From: Bretschneidera sinensis
Taxonomy: Eukaryota > Streptophyta > Magnoliopsida > Brassicales > Akaniaceae
Length of the DNA stretch: 64,000 nucleotides
NCBI GenBank assembly: GCA_023935145.1
Contig: CM043703.1
Location: 20,323,227 to 20,387,226, forward strand
Direction: 5' to 3'
Shown here: piece by piece, positions 10,911 to 23,196 of the stretch
Layout of the letters: each line of letters opens with the position of its first letter
How positions within the stretch are numbered: the first letter of the stretch is position 1
Translations under genes and position numbers: made by a program
The notes under the pieces: generated by a model
What the model saw: only the letters and a program-made list of their open reading frames with translations
The model's database searches: none
Told to the model about the DNA's origin: nothing

Positions 10911-12070
10911 AAAAAAATAGAGTAAAGAATTAACTATTGTAAAAAAATGACCAGATACACGTATCCTTGTATATGCAAAAGAGCAAGCAACAACAATAAT
11001 ATCATGTCCATTTGATTTTTACTCGAGAAAAAATATAAAAAAAGAAAAATACATGTGGGATTTATGATGAAATCCTTTTTAATGAAATATTGTTTGAAAT
11101 TCAATTTTCTTTGATATATAATTAAAGTTAGTTACTACGTAACTTGATTGTATTATTTATTTTAAATCTTATATAAATAATATTTTATTATTTTAGACTT
11201 TTATAGGTTTATAAATGTGATTTTATATATCATACACAACTACAATTATTAAAACTATATTTGATTTGAAAAGAAAAGAAAGTATTATAGATATGAAGAA
11301 TTGTTGCAATGAATATGTTATTTTTTAAAATTTTGTTTCTTTTGAAATTTGAATTGTGTTTTTAATCAACCTTACATGTTTAAACTGGGTAAAAAAATTT
11401 ATATGTTAAAAGTCAAAGGTATTCTAATCAAAGACTTTTAGTATTATAATTGAAGTTTCTTGTCAAATAAGAGGAAAAATAAGAAGTAAAAATTAAATTA
11501 TTGAAAAAATAATGACGTGGATAATCACATTCATGTAAAAAGAGTATTCCACAATAGTATTTGATGATTATCATGTATATCCAATTGAGTTCCAACCAAA
11601 ATAAAAATAAAAAAATCATGTAAATTATCTTACCCCTTTTTAGAATATAGATTTATTGAATAACTAATTTAAACTAGTTTACTATTTAATTATTAGATAT
11701 TTTTATATTGAATTTTTTTATTATTTAATATTTTATTTTAATTTATTAAGTTTATAATTTCAGACATTTATAAAATTAAAGATTGAACTTTATATCTCAA
11801 CTAATTATAAAACCAATATTACTTTAGTGAATTTTATTATTTTAGATTTTTATATAGTTTATGAATTAAACTTTATATATCAATTAATTATTAAACCAAA
11901 ACTACATTGTTTCTAACTGAAGTTAATAAGCTTCCATAATAATTATATATAAAAGTATTATATTTTCCCTCCTTTTGGATTAGACTTTAGTCAGTGAACT
12001 TCAGCCCAAATATCGTCCTCTACAAACCGGCCTGAGTTAAATAGCAAGGCTAGAGTTGGCTCCTATCTTA
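10911..12070. other. AT-rich intergenic DNA upstream of eIF3f
   Basis: Long runs of A and T with no recognisable gene, repeat family or RNA gene. Confidence 0.5.
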
Positions 12071-12072
12071 GC

Positions 12073-12156
12073 GGGCCCATTTTTCTTATTTTGTAGCCCA
12101 ACAATGTACATTACTTTTTTTCACACACTCTTCACTATCTCTCTCGAAAAACCCTA
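12073..12156 (+). promoter_or_regulatory. eIF3f core promoter: site II-like box and telo-box
   Basis: GGGCCCA (12073-12079) matches the site II core bound by TCP factors. AAACCCTA (12149-12156) is a telo-box. The pair is typical of plant genes for ribosome and translation factors. A CT-rich leader runs from about 12130 to the ATG at 12204. Confidence 0.55.
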
Positions 12157-12203
12157 GCCCTCTCTCTCTCCCTTTTGTTCTTCTTACTTTCAGAGTCACA
12201 ACA

Positions 12204-15200
12204 ATGGCGGCAGCAAGCGAGCTCACGGTGTTGCAATTTGCGACGACGTCAACTTCTACGACTAGCCTGTCGGCGAAGGTGCACCCATTGGTAATATTCA
12301 ACATCTGCGACTACTACGTGAGGCGACCTGATCAGGCAGAGCGGGTCATCGGCACTCTCCTCGGCTCCGTCCTTCCCGATGGTACCGTCGATATCCGCAA
12401 CTCCTATGCTGTCCCTCACAACGAATCCTCCGATCAGGTCCTCCTTGTTTTTTTTGGCTTAATTAGTGTTTTTTTTTTTTTTTTTTTACATTAGTGAGGA
12501 AGAATTTGTTAGTTCTATTTTTTTTTTGGATATTGTTTGTATGAGTTTGGTTTTTGAGGAAAAAATAGAAAGGAAAATAGGTTAGAATTTTAGTTGTGAG
12601 CTTATTTTTTCTTGGATCTGTTTGGTAGCTGGGGAAATGTGCCAAAAGTAAATTAAAATTTCAATATTTTGTTTCCTCGTATAGAAGGGATTTGGCCGAC
12701 TTTAGGATGGTTTGGTATTTGATTTACAGTGGTTATCTTTTGATTTCCTTCTTTTAATATTCCTTTTTCATTTCATTTTCCCATGGTTTGGTGTTTTTTT
12801 TATAAGATGGTTGGGGTATTAGTTAGCTTCAGTTGATTCTTTTGGTTGACTAGTGCATAATGATGATATTTAGTTTTATGAATTTGCAATACGCTTCAAG
12901 TATTTTTTTATGGACAAATAAAAGCGTGCAGTCCATGCTCTCACTACTTAGCTTCATGACATTTGTTGAACTACTAATGGCATGTTGCTAAAATTTTCAT
13001 ATACCATGAAGTCGTCAAGAGAAAATTCATATATCTTGAGGGTCTTGGGATGTGGGTGAATGGTAAACGGTAGGAGAGGTTGGAGTAGGTCTTAGGTTCT
13101 AATATTATCTTCCATAAAAAGGTTATAATATTACCAATAAGAAGGAAAAAAAATTATCACGAGGTTATTAGTGCTTGCTATACTTGGTTGCTGAGAATGC
13201 CTAATCAAAGAATAGGAAAATAATGGTTCTGTGAATACAGAAGATGTCTTAATCTGGCCCGATACCCCCCTGTCAATATAGTTCTTTGTATGTTCTCATG
13301 TGGTTGGGTAAGGTTTAAGTGGTGTTAATCAGTTGAGGTAAGCTCGGTTGTGGATAAACTAGAAGTAGAACCTGGTGCTTGGCACTTTCCTTTGATCAAC
13401 AGAGACATCGTAATGTTTCTTCAGGATTGGTAACATCCAAGACCATAAACTTCCATGCTCTCTCTTGCTCAGCTTGCTTTTTTTGGCTCTTCTATTCCTT
13501 GTTCCTCTTTTGTTTCAATTTCCTTTTTGAGTAGATCTGGTCCTCTTGTTGTACTTATTTCACAAATCTATGTAATAAAGTAACTAAACATAGAAATTTT
13601 ATGAGTTTTCTGAATGATAGTACATTCTGGTTGAAAATTGATAAAGTTCTTTTGTAAGTTCTCACTAAAGTCAAAAGTTATTTCTTTTTTGAATGAACTT
13701 GCAATTATTTCTGCTCGTGAAATTTTAGTGCTAAATATTTTAAGTTATGATTTCAAATGTCAGATCTTGGGAGTTCTCTTAAATTAAAGACTATTTTTAC
13801 CATTTAATTTGGCCACAGGTTGCTTTGGATATTGATTACCATCATAATATGTTAACATCTCATCAAAAGGTGAATCCGAAAGAAGTGATTGTTGGATGGT
13901 AATTCTCTTCTTACCATAGTTTTTTTTCTTCTAAATAATATTGACAAAGTTCTTTCTTTGATTTATTTCAATGGGTTTCAATTGCACATTATGATGTAAC
14001 CACGATTGGTCGTCAACAACAATTGGTAGTTTTTCCCCCAGTTTTCCCTTTCTTCTTTGTCTTACTCAAACACCCTTGATGGTCTGAAATTATGCGCTAC
14101 CAGCTGAAACTAGAGCTCCATGATTGATTCATGAAAATATTAGACTTTCTTTCATTATGTTCAATGCTTTCTTAAAGCATATGATTTCACTTAACAGGTT
14201 TCTTGATAAATGTTAGTGGAATTAATAGACTTGTTCTATTGTTGTGCCTCTGTCATGTGTACAGGTACTCAACTGGTCCTGGAGTCACTGGTGGTAGTGC
14301 ACTGATCCATGAATTTTATTCCAGAGAAGTTCCCAACCCGGTTCATCTAACAGTGGACACGGGATTCAGGAATGGAGAGGGTACCACAAAAGCTTTTGTT
14401 TCATCCAATTTGTCCCTTGGAGACCGTCAACTTGCTGCACATTTTCAAGAAATCCCTCTTGATCTCCGTATGGTAGAAGCTGAGCAAGTTGGATGTATGA
14501 ATACTTTCTTTTTCATGACGAAAACTTAGCCGACCTCTCTCTCTCTCTCTGTGTGACACACACGCTCACATGCATGAACACGTTTTAGTAAGCACATAGT
14601 TCCCTCTCAATGTGAAATGCTACTTCACTTATCTTCTTGGTTGATATGGGTGGAAAACTAAAGTTAATGGTTTTAAAAAATTTTAGATGCTTGATGGATG
14701 CAGCATGGTAGCAGTTTAACATTAGCATACAAGATTATATCTAAAACTTGAAATCCTCTGGTCATCCTGCTATGTATTGTTGCAAGGGTAAAAATGTTAT
14801 CGGTTATTTTGCTTGGGCACAGCGTAGTCCTCTGTTGTTGTCCTTTCTCGTAGAGGTGTAGTAGCTATACTATGAGAGGGATTTTAGCCATATATCCAGA
14901 GAACATATGAAAAGGAATTAGGAATTACTGTATACAGCTTGTATGATAAAAAACGGACGACAATTAAGACCTCTTGGTGTTGAAATTATGATGAAGGCAT
15001 CAAGTCCCTTATTGTTTGTAATCAAGAAAAAATTACCATTTTGATGTGGAAGCTATCATTTTAGTGCCTAAGAATTTCATGCCTGAAATTGCATGCCCGC
15101 ATTGCATTTTTTAAATTAAATGTTTATCTTATCTGTCATCAGAATATTTAGAATGATTTTTAAAATTTCTCTTGTCGTCTTTCTTGAATCCTGTCACGAT

Positions 15201-16109
15201 ACACAGCGAAAGAATTATGTATTAAGTGGTTATGCCGTGATGCACATTTCTTTTATTTCTTTCCTTCCTTTCTTTGCTAGCATTAGCTCTCTTTCATTTT
15301 GTGCCTTGAATGGCAACATTTAAAGCCTTTCGACACATCGTAGATACATTTGGTTGAATTTGTAGTAATGATGTGACTGATTAGAAGAATATTGTCTTGA
15401 TAGTTGACATCCTCAAGACAACAATGGTTGACAAACTCCCCAGTGATTTGGAAGGAATGGAACTCTCAATGGAAAGGCTATTAGCTTTGATCGATGACGT
15501 CTATAAATATGTTGACAATGTTGTGGTGAGTTGGACGGTGCTACCTCTTTCCTTGGGGGGGGGGGGAGAGAGGTTTACAAGAGGACAGTAGTACAATCCA
15601 AATCTACTCAACCCCTACCACAGGATGATCTTACCTTTCTGTTTCATTCTCATTTGCAATTTGTCTGAAATACCTAACTGCTTTTCAGGAAGGCCGTGTT
15701 GCACCAGATAACAACATAGGGCGATTTATATCAGACATAGTTGCCTCCCTTCCCAAATTGTCACCACCAGCTTTTGATAAGCTTGTAAATGACAACGTGC
15801 AGGTAAGATTAGTTTTAGATTATATTTCAAATATTATTCGCTGCGATCTAAACTACCTCATGTTCAGAAAGATAATGTTGAATGTAGTTCATTAATAAAT
15901 TTTTCATCCTAAGGCTTGCAGTTCTTATCTTTTCACCAGTGCTGAAAAATTTGAAATCTTAGTGTTTAGAGCATTCATCTGACCCTAGATGTGCTTGGCT
16001 TTCTACTTGGTTTTTGCAGGACCAGTTGCTCCTTTTATATTTGTCAAGCATCACCAGGACACAGCTCAGTGTAGCAGAGAAGTTGAATACAGCTGCTCAG
16101 ATCCTGTAA
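12204..16109 (+). CDS. EIF3F: Eukaryotic translation initiation factor 3 subunit F
   Basis: Six exons (12204-12437, 13819-13898, 14265-14494, 15404-15525, 15689-15802, 16020-16109) encode 289 residues with all frames matching. The product is a subunit of the eIF3 complex, which acts in the cytoplasm to assemble the 43S/48S initiation complex. The MPN domain begins near residue 25 (KVHPLVIFNICDYY) and includes the [10 protein letters not shown] segment, split by intron 2. The expected metal-binding JAMM set is not seen, as in the family. The C-terminal part, LPSDLEGMELSMERLLALI through DQLLLLYLSSITRTQLS, is typical of eIF3f. The length is close to the roughly 290 residues of other plant eIF3f. 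Intron 1 (1.38 kb) carries long T runs. No damage is seen. Confidence 0.95.
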
Positions 16110-19100
16110 TTTTTTCTATCAAATTGAGGAAATCATTTGCCAATAACATACTTATGGGAAATCTTTAACTGCCAGTGATATATCACCAACTGTGAGGGAT
16201 GTTGGCATTTAGTTTCTGAGAAGGTTTGTAGTATTTGTGCGTGATTTTGAGTAGGTAGGTTGTTCTGAAGTTCAACGAGATTGCTTTTATAGTTTGCTCA
16301 GTTGCTGTTGAGAAACAATATCCCCTTTGGTGAAGTTGAGGTTAAATTTTGTGCTCCCCTCGCCCAGCAATCATGGTTTACCTTATGATGTTGTAATGTT
16401 TTACGTTTCCTGCCGGAATTAATTATCCGTAATAGAATTATCCTGAGGATATCCCATACTAAATTAAACCATTATCATTGTCCTGTTCCATGTATGCCCT
16501 GAGTGGGATGAATTCATCTCATGGTTGGGATCATTGCATTCTTATCATCTACTCATTGTTAATACGAGAAAGATGATAAGAGGTAGGAAAGAGATGAATT
16601 TCTTTGTCTCACAGTAATTTCGAAGTGCAAAGGGAGAGTGGGAGCTCGGATTTTGAATTAAACTATACATTATTTTGAAGGATAGTTCTACACTGAGCAT
16701 ATTAGAGGATAATATTGCTCATTTATAGTCACAGTTTTCGTTCTACACTGAGTATATTAGAGGATAATATTGCTCATTTATAGTTACAGTTTCTTTTGAA
16801 AAGGAGATCTTTATTTGATTCCCATTTATCTTGGTATACTGATCTCAAGTTTAAACCTCTTCTTTATATTTTAAATAAGAAGAGATTACTATTAGATTTA
16901 AGTTTAGAACTTTAAATGCATCAAGTTTTGGGTTGTGAGGTTTCGAGCACACTTAGATGTTTATAATACTTCATAAATTAGAGGGCTTTACAACATTTAG
17001 TGGATTGGACCGGTGCATTTGATACCTATAGATAAAATCAATTAACTCACAGGCTTACTCGTAATTTCATGTGCCAAAAAATTAGAAAATTCAAAAGCAA
17101 GTGAACATCTCTTTTAAACGGGGAATCCGTTAACTAGCAATTGATATATACTCTTATTAGCAAATGCGGGCTGCGAGTTAAACAATTACGTGCCCAAATT
17201 TTTGTAACATGAAATTTCATCACTTGTATATTTACAAATTGTAAAGAAGTGTTGAGTTATTGAGACTGAATCCTCATGTCAATATTAATCCTTACCAAGG
17301 TGGGGGAAATTAGGGTAAGTTCAAATAATTGTTGTAACGTTATTTTATTGAAAATTTTTGTTTTTACAGAATTATATGTATTTTTATTTTTTTCTATTAA
17401 TAACTAGATGAATTTAAAAAATTGAAAGAAGGAATTTCTTCTACTATCGGCTATCCGATTGTATTATTCTATTATCCTACTGTATCATGCAAGGCCATCG
17501 GTCTTTTGTTCAACTAAATTAGAACATGCTTAGGACATTACGTTCATATCGTGAAAAAAAAACATTATAAAGAGAAGTAGATGATAGGAACAGAAATTAA
17601 AATTTGTATTAGGAGTTTTTTATGGCATTTAAATGAATTAATGCATGTAATTGGCATATAATTATTGCTTCACTGCGAAAAATTGCATACATTTATACAA
17701 GGAAATGAATAATCAGTGAGAATTAAAATGAAATTGTATTAAAGATGCAGGAGAGTGCTATCCTATAGGATTTACTGCCTACCGGTACTGTATATATTAG
17801 GTACCTTACGGTCTTCGCTTAGAAGCCTCCCTCCCCGCTTTCTTTCTTCATGATCAAAACAAGCAAAGTTGTCTATATATATAATTATATATACAAATAA
17901 TTAATTAGTTAAGTTTAACCTTCAAATTCAAGTCAACTGGTAAGGGCAAGCGTTCTCGTATGGAACAAGTCAAATTTTTGTTTGGATGGAATATAAAATT
18001 TTACTTTTATGTCAGATTTAAAATTTTATTAATAATTATTAAATAATTTTATTGATAATATAAAAAACAATTGAACAGATTTTTTTTATGAAATTTTAAA
18101 ACATTAACCATAAAATTTCTATTCAGTATAAAATTAGGGTTTTAATACTAGTTAGTATTTTCATAGTATTTACTTGGCCCCACAATCCAATAACTCACTG
18201 ACATGTCAGTATCTGCGCCATCATCGCAGATAATTAATTCTCAAATTTACATTGACCCGATTTTTCCCCTTTTATGCTAGGTGGTCTTAGTGTCTCTCCC
18301 TCTGTACCAGGTGGTCATAGTCTCTCTCTCGTCACTGTTGTCTTCTAGTTCGCCAGCTCCCCCTATCGAGGCTCTCAGGCCCAGCCGACCATCAATCTCT
18401 TCTGGTCCGTCAAGTTAGACCGATCAGCTTCCTAAATCTTTTTCTTTATCCATCTGCAACTTCCTCAAAAGGAATTGAAGATGTGAAGATAATCGACATT
18501 GCTGAGATCTTTTTTTCCCTTGTGTATTTGTTTTTTGTCATGCATTTTTAATTTAATTTAGGGTTGAAGGTAATCAACCTCATAACTCATAACGGTTTAA
18601 ATTTTCAGATTGCAATCTTAACTTTTACGACAACATTGATGCATTTGATTGATTTTGTGGAATCAAAATGAAGTTTTCTTTCAATTTGTTACCATGCCGA
18701 GATCCTGCAACCTTGTAATTTTATGTTTTCTTTTGCTTGTTATGTGTGTAATAGAGCTTGAATGAAGTTTGTTTGATCTGAAAATGTACTATTGAAATTT
18801 AAGCTGTTGGGTCACTATTCATGGTACTTGTGGTCAAGCTTTGCCTTTGAGTAAGGTGAAAAAGTATGGTTAATGCTCAATGTTGACCATAGTTTTAGAA
18901 TCATCACTGCGAATGAATGTCCAAGGATTGAAGAAGAATACTCAAATCCTCTCCTTCATACCTGTTGGCTGAAGTGGAAATGAGCTTATCTAAATTGTAA
19001 AGCAAGTAAAAAATGTTTCCTTTGATGTAATTTGGGTTGAGCTATTGTTTTGAAGACAGAAATCAGATCAAACACAAAAAAAAAAAAAAAAAAGCTTTTA

Positions 19101-20248
19101 AGAAGAATTAAAAATTGTCTAGCGCTCCACAGATATTTTCATCTTGCCAGTTGCAAGGTTCTAGTTTGCATCTTTTGTTTGGATATCAGGTCCATAGGTG
19201 CTTCTTTTATTTATGTGTCCTAGATCAATAGGCAAAAATCTGTTCTCCTCAAGTAAAAATTTCTCTTTTTTCTTTTAAGTTTTCAGATAGTCTTTTGTAA
19301 TCTGCTTGGAGGAAAAACTTGACTATTTTCACTCTTCTTGCTTTGCAAAAATGTTTTTTTCTATGCTTTTTAAGCTTAAGTGGCCAATTTTAGAAACGAA
19401 ACATCACAAAAGATTAATATTTCTTAGGTACCATTTTATAGAGTTTTCAAATTGATTAAGATTTGTATTATATTTTAGCTATTTGAATTGATAATTTATT
19501 AAATTTTTTCATGTATTTTTGCATTGGTGAATTTGTTTTAAATTTTTATTCAATTTTATTGACCATTTAAGCATTAAATTAGTAATATATACATTGTTAA
19601 TTCAGATTATTTTTATATTTAAATTAGTTATTTAAAGAAATTGAGATTATGACTCAATCCATTAAAAAAAAGTAATTGAAAATATTTTTGCGATGAAACA
19701 TGCAAACAGTAGTTGACTATCATTTGCAACAAACAATTATGTTCATAATAGTTAAGAATGTTCAAAAATAAAAAAATACATATATTCATATGTTTCAATC
19801 CGTTCATACAATATTTAGTATTTATCATATAAAAATATAAACACTACCTAAATTTGTTAAAAAGAACCAGAGGCAACAAAGAAGAGACACGTTCTGTTAA
19901 TAGACTTTAATTGCTATAAATTCAATTCCATGGTACAAATTGATCGAGGAAATTGAAATGTAGATGCAAAGGAATTTAAGTGTAGTTGCTGGAAAATCAT
20001 GCATAAATGTAAAAACCACAATTGACTCATTGTGTGATTGGTCAAAGTCTTTCCAAAAGCAGAAGTGATTAAAAAGAGAAGGCTGTAGCCATTATTCTTT
20101 AAGTAGTGCTCTCTCTAAAGTATGCTTCTCTTTTCTTTCTGTTTCAAGGTAAAAAAGGGTAGTGGGGCAATAGCTGAGAAAATGCTCTGACAATAATTTG
20201 AACTGGGAGCAAAAGCAGATTGCTATATGCATGAGCTTAAGTGGAATT
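16110..20248. other. Intergenic region after eIF3f
   Basis: The eIF3f 3' UTR is followed by about 4 kb of AT-rich DNA. A less AT-rich, CT-rich patch lies at about 18250-18450, but it has no long ORF and no recognised product. A run of about 18 A at 19077-19095 has no matching flanks and was not called. Confidence 0.45.
16686..16793. repeat. 55-bp tandem duplication
   Basis: ttctacactgagcatattag (16686 on) is repeated from 16741 with few changes, giving two adjacent copies. Confidence 0.9.
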
Positions 20249-20267
20249 AAGTAAAACTAAGCAAGCA

Positions 20268-20610
20268 AATGCTTTTGTATGCAGACGTGGAATGTCTACC
20301 CTACAAAGTGCAACAAAGTGGATTCTAAAGGAAGCTAAAGGAACAGGGCCTCAAGCAAGGGCCAAAGGAGCTGCACGAGCAATCACAGTCCATACCATCT
20401 GGATGGCCAAAAATGCCAAACAATTTAAAAAAACCTCAATTCAAACAAATTGCCTAGTTAAGAAAATCAAAACTCAAGTGTATAGAATTATGTATACCTC
20501 ATTTCTGGATATTAGGTTTTTCTTGTAAGCTTCTTTGTTTTTTGGTATGTCCAAAATATTTTGTAAATGTTGTTGATCAATACAAATTTGATTTATAGAT
20601 AAAAAAAAAA
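20268..20610 (+). mobile_element. 5'-truncated LINE (L1-type) insertion
   Basis: The insert is flanked by a perfect 19-bp target duplication, aagtaaaactaagcaagca, at 20249-20267 and 20611-20629. It ends in a poly(A) run after ttgatttatagat. The 3' end (gtaaatgttgttgatcaatacaa) resembles plant L1 tails. The 5' part can encode a short peptide with a V-H-T-I-W-M-A-K-N-A stretch, like the region after the reverse transcriptase zinc-binding domain of plant LINEs. Only about 340 bp of the 3' end remain, so the copy is inactive. Confidence 0.88.
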
Positions 20611-20629
20611 AAGTAAAACTAAGCAAGCA

Positions 20630-21644
20630 CAAAAAGTAGCCAGCAAGGCCATGAACAGAACGTTCTGCGGATTCGTTATTCATAAACATGACCTATTAAA
20701 CGAGCGAGATAAGATACGGTCATGATTCTCTAGGTATATATTTAATGTATATGCATTGGTGGTCTACGTTGGGCAGATAGAAAGGACAACCCAACGAAAC
20801 ACATGGTGCTTTTATCAATCTCAACCTTAAAGTCTGTTTGTGATTAATTGTACGGTTTTTGGTTCTTCTACTTTTTTTGGTTCTCTCATACAACGAATGC
20901 CTGAAGAAAAGCAAATCAGGTCCACTCTGAAGTGGATCTGGAATCCCTAGCACCGATAATTTATTTGTTGGGATTAGGTTGATAATGCGGTTTTAAAGGT
21001 TGGATTAAAATTGAGAGATTAGTTTGAACGGGTGAAGTTGAACTCGGCCCACCAATAACTTGATCCGTACTGAGATTTTTTTAACTTATGAATAATTTAT
21101 ATGTGTAGGTCCTTAAGTTATTTGATGTGAAAAACAAATTATTTGTTGAACAAACAATTTGGTGAGCAAGTTACTGAAGGTTATAAAAATAAAGGTAGTG
21201 TCTTGCTTTTTTCTTGAAGCATAAACAGTTGGTCAAATGTACAGTGTTGAAAAATCAAATACCAATATAACTTGTAAAAGAGGGTTTTACAGGAATCCAA
21301 TAGTTGACTGAACATTGGGTGTATTGGAGCTTGAGCTGTGAGATTGGAGAGATTTGTTTACACAATTTTGTCTAAAAAAATTGTGTACTGTTTGGATAGA
21401 GTTATAGTAAGTTTTAGCAATTTTCTTCCATTCAAAAGTTGTAAAAGAAGTGGAAGAGTGATTGATTTGTAGATGTAGGCAAAAAGTTGTGTTGAAATTA
21501 ATTGAACATGAGAATACAAGACGAATTCGAGTGCAAATTGCGGGGCATATCAACAGAGAAGGTAGGGTTCCTCTATAAACCATTGAAATGAAAATTGATT
21601 ATTGTTCTTATGGGGTATTAAGAATCAAAATTTAGATATTCATA
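20630..21644. other. Intergenic DNA left of the retrotransposon nest
   Basis: No gene was recognised. The part at about 20742-20845 resembles 52709-52830 on the other side of the nest; for example acacatggtgcttttatcaa and acacatggcgcttttaaaaa share their flanks. Confidence 0.45.
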
Positions 21645-21648
21645 GTGC

Positions 21649-21876
21649 TGATGCCGCAAAAATTGTTAATGCTGACGTGGCCTTGGGGGCTGACGTGGCC
21701 TTGGTGCTGACTTGATCCTGCACAAGTAACAGAGGTGAACTAAAAGACCTTCGGAAGGAAAGGAGAGAGAGACTTCTGAGGGCACTCCGACGCTCTAGTT
21801 AGGACGAGGCCGAGGATTAACTTTAGAGTAGATTAATACTGATTATAGATAAGTCTTAAGTCTTAGTTTCACTTAC
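21649..21876 (-). repeat. 3' LTR of the outer Tat element, left fragment
   Basis: Starts TGATGCCGC and aligns with 52193-52420 of the 5' LTR (both contain gacgctctagttaggac). It is interrupted at 21876 by the copia element and resumes at 37587. Bases 21872-21876 (cttac) are the copia target site. Confidence 0.9.
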
Positions 21877-22191
21877 TGTTGACCCTCACCTATATTTTAA
21901 TGATGACAAAACACAACTGTGATTTAACTAACAATGCAATCTAAGTGTAGTAAGCAACAATAGCATTCAACCAAGGATCAAGGTGCAAGAACTCAAACCG
22001 AATCAATCTTACAAGTGAAGACTGAAGAACTAGTATATGTCTAAGTTATTAAAACAAAGTGTAAGTCTCACTTGTACATTGAAAAGTTTGTCCGATGTCT
22101 CACACACAAAAGGTTTTTAAACAGAAATTTTTAAACAAATGGGTTTAAGTTAAAACACTTTTTGAAACAGAAAAACTGGATTGGAAGACAA

Positions 22192-22457
22192 CCCAGTCGA
22201 CTGGGTACATATACCAGTCGACTGGTATATGGGACAAACAGTCCCCAATCGACTGGGTGAAACATACCAGTCGACTGGTAAAAGGGACAGTGAGTCCCGA
22301 GTCGACTGGGTGAAACATACCAATTGACTGATAAAATGGATAGACAGTCCCCAGTTGACTGGTAAGATCAACCCAGTCGACTGGTACCACTATAGCCTTA
22401 AAAATGAGAATTTTTAAGAGGACCCAGTCGACTGGTATCAAGACCCATCGACTGGTA
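22192..22457. repeat. Array of CCAGTCGACTGG palindromes in U3
   Basis: About ten copies of a perfect or near-perfect 12-bp palindrome (CCAGTC/GACTGG) are spaced irregularly. Variants include caatcgactggg, ccagttgactgg and ccaattgactga. The array lies upstream of the LTR TATA box, in the promoter half. Confidence 0.9.
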
Positions 22458-22548
22458 GTTCAAAAAATATGACCGTTGGGACTCGAAATCTGAGCTTTTA
22501 AAGCTAGAATCATTTCAAATTAAAGTCTAACGGCCATATTAATACATG

Positions 22549-22558
22549 GCTATATAAA
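22549..22558 (+). promoter_or_regulatory. TATA box of the 5' LTR
   Basis: gctatataaa is kept in the 3' LTR at 37009-37018. Its place after the palindrome array and about 590 bp before the LTR end fits a U3 promoter. Confidence 0.6.
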
Positions 22559-22770
22559 CTCACTCTATTGAGCATTCAAAGTGTGGTTAAGATATTCAAA
22601 AAAGAGAAGAACACACACAATCAAGTCATTTACTCTTTGAAACACAAAAGCTTTGAAATATTCTTGTTGAGCCATTCTTTAAGCTTTACTTTGAAAGAGA
22701 GACATTATTCAGTTGTATAAGCTTTCACTTGTTGTCTCTCTACCATTTACTTTATAGTATTTATTGTAAA

Positions 22771-22857
22771 AGGATTACTTCCGAGAGGAAGGGGATTACT
22801 TCCGAGAGGAAGGAGATTACTTCCGAGAGGAAAGGGATAGCTTCCGAGAGAAAGGGA
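22771..22857 (+). repeat. Tandem CTTCCGAGAGGAAG hairpins in R/U5
   Basis: Four units of about 22 bp (ggattacttccgagaggaag). CTTCC pairs with GGAAG around a GAGA loop, so the transcript leader could form a string of small stem-loops. The 3' LTR has three units (37232-37298). Confidence 0.85.
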
Positions 22858-23143
22858 TTGTAAGGTTTGTACAACACTGGTGAAGTTGTACGACTAAGTT
22901 TCTTAGTGGATTACTTCAAGGAGGTTCCTTGAAGAGAGTGGACGTAGGGTCGGAATGAATCCGATATTGTCGAACCACTTTAAACTGTGTTTGCATTCTC
23001 TACTCCTTAAACTCTTTATTTACAACATATTACTTATTTAATTGCTTGTTGGTTATATGTTTTTATAAACTTGTATTTATTCCGCGAAAATTTTTAAAAA
23101 CCCAATTCACCCCCCCTTTTGGGTTGAAACCTTAGTCTACAAT

Positions 23144-23155
23144 TGGTATCAGAGC
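23144..23155 (+). other. Primer-binding site, initiator Met tRNA type
   Basis: tggtatcagagc lies two bases after the LTR end. It is complementary to the 3' end of plant initiator methionine tRNA, the usual copia primer. Confidence 0.92.
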
Positions 23156-23196
23156 CTCGTTCTCAATTTTAGGCTTAATATTCTTGAGTTGATCCG

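Larger units (their letters stand above)
21877..23141 (+). repeat. 5' LTR of the Sirevirus-like element
   Basis: Ends TGTTGACCC...AGTCTACA. It carries a palindrome array in U3 (22192-22457), a TATA box (22551) and a second hairpin array downstream (22771-22857). It is longer than the 3' LTR, mainly because it has more palindrome units. Confidence 0.92.

Noticed and set aside
18180..18560. Less AT-rich patch as an exon or RNA gene
   Set aside because: There is no long ORF, no clear splice pattern and no recognisable RNA structure. It could only be supported with transcript data.
19070..19096. Poly(A) run as a retroposon end
   Set aside because: No flanking duplication or retroposon sequence was found around it.
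20241..20528. A small host gene at this ORF
   Set aside because: The ORF begins in the target duplication and runs into a truncated LINE tail.
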